From Rhodoferax lithotrophicus (lineage in GTDB: Bacteria > Pseudomonadota > Gammaproteobacteria > Burkholderiales > Burkholderiaceae_C), in NCBI RefSeq assembly GCF_019973615.1, contig NZ_AP024238.1, positions 3,121,989 through 3,185,988 on the forward strand: a stretch of DNA of 64,000 nt, written 5' to 3'. Under the pieces are notes generated by a model that saw only the letters and a list, made by a program, of their open reading frames with translations, was not told the origin of the DNA and made no database searches. Below, in pieces: positions 63,550-64,000 of the stretch; position 1 is the first letter of the stretch; each line of letters starts with the position of its first letter. Made by a program: the position numbers and the translations under genes.

Positions 63550-63646
63550 GCGCGCAACACGATTCAAAATTCCAGCATAACCGCTCAAACCTGGCAAAGC
63601 TGCTAAAAACAACGCACAGACTCCAAACTCTTCCAAGGAAAAACTC

Positions 63647-64000
63647 ATGAGCCCATTCGACCCATTTGTCCACGTTATTGACCACCCACTGGTGCAGCAT
63701 AAGCTGACGCTGATGCGACAAAAAACTGCCAGCACCACCAGTTTTCGCACCCTGCTTAACGAATTGGCCATGCTCATGGCCTATGAAGTGACACGCGACA
63801 TGCCAACGCAGGAAATTCAAATCGATACCCCGCTGGAAACCATGACCGGACGGGTCATTGACGGGAAAAAGTTGGCATTGGTGTCGATTCTGCGTGCAGG
63901 CACCGGCATTTTGGATGGTTTTTTGTCAGTGGTACCCGGTGCACGCGTAGGCCACATCGGCTTGTACCGTGACCCAACTACGCTGCAAGCCGTAGAGTAT
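63647..64000 (+). CDS. upp: Uracil phosphoribosyltransferase Upp (3' truncated by window edge)
   Basis: 118 codons are visible from ATG 63647 (AAGGA upstream), open to the last base. The start reads [20 protein letters not shown], followed by [10 protein letters not shown] and [14 protein letters not shown], which is the Upp N-terminal half. Converts uracil and PRPP to UMP. The PRPP-binding loop lies beyond the window. Confidence 0.95.
   Translation, partial: MSPFDPFVHVIDHPLVQHKLTLMRQKTASTTSFRTLLNELAMLMAYEVTRDMPTQEIQIDTPLETMTGRVIDGKKLALVSILRAGTGILDGFLSVVPGARVGHIGLYRDPTTLQAVEY

Noticed and set aside
1..64000. CRISPR arrays, IS elements, integrases, prophage genes, rRNA
   Set aside because: No regularly spaced direct repeats, transposase or recombinase motifs, or rRNA-like sequence were seen on reading through the window.

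Overview
The window reads as a chromosomal segment of a betaproteobacterium, most likely Comamonadaceae (Rhodoferax/Polaromonas-like). This is inferred from the gene order yebC-purD-hemF-nadD-rsfS-rlmH-maf-rng, the DUF3305/DUF3306/TorD formate dehydrogenase (FDH) locus, the tolB-pal-cpoB order, and a dispersed ~58-bp repeat of a kind I associate with this family. No search could be run. There is no rRNA, CRISPR array, recognisable insertion sequence, integrase or phage module. One tRNA (Lys, TTT) is present. Both window edges cut genes: a pyruvyltransferase at the left and upp at the right.

1-10.3 kb: a plus-strand surface-polysaccharide cluster, visibly A/T-rich compared with the rest. It holds a pyruvyl transferase, an FrhB-type Fe-S protein, a polymerase/ligase-like membrane protein, a flippase, three glycosyltransferases and a secreted clan-A glycoside hydrolase. 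The A/T richness fades in the last two genes and ends at a convergent FtsX-like permease.

13-35 kb: a periplasmic, quinone-linked, Cys-type formate dehydrogenase locus on the minus strand: TAT-target small protein, fdhA, fdhB, small lipoprotein, fdhC, small secreted protein, fdhD. A clear sigma-54 promoter and a perfect 19-bp palindrome lie upstream. A divergent response regulator/histidine kinase pair sits next to it. The accessory half (DUF3305, DUF3306, multi-cluster ferredoxin-like protein, TorD chaperone) is separated from the structural half by two c-di-GMP enzymes (HD-GYP and GGDEF). A third (GGDEF-EAL) follows.

35-40 kb: a second, cytoplasmic NAD-linked formate dehydrogenase, as a fused FdsG-FdsB protein plus FdsA. 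Next comes a deletion scar where a universal stress gene and a TetR-type gene both lack their 5' parts.

40.8-48.2 kb: apbC, a patatin, a TauE-like exporter, tRNA-Lys, tcdA, cpoB, pal and tolB. 48.2-54.9 kb: LPS core/O-antigen genes (two GT2 enzymes, O-antigen ligase, MsbA, GT4, polysaccharide deacetylase). 54.9-62 kb: the tightly overlapped housekeeping operon listed above. 62-64 kb: a HerA-like ATPase and the start of upp.

The most unusual signals are: (1) at least nine copies of a fixed-length ~58-bp repeat, seven of them inside reading frames, with four antisense copies read in one shared frame, including both subunits of the NAD-linked FDH; (2) a sigma-54 promoter whose neighbouring NtrC-type activator has lost the GAFTGA loop; (3) c-di-GMP turnover genes nested within the FDH locus.
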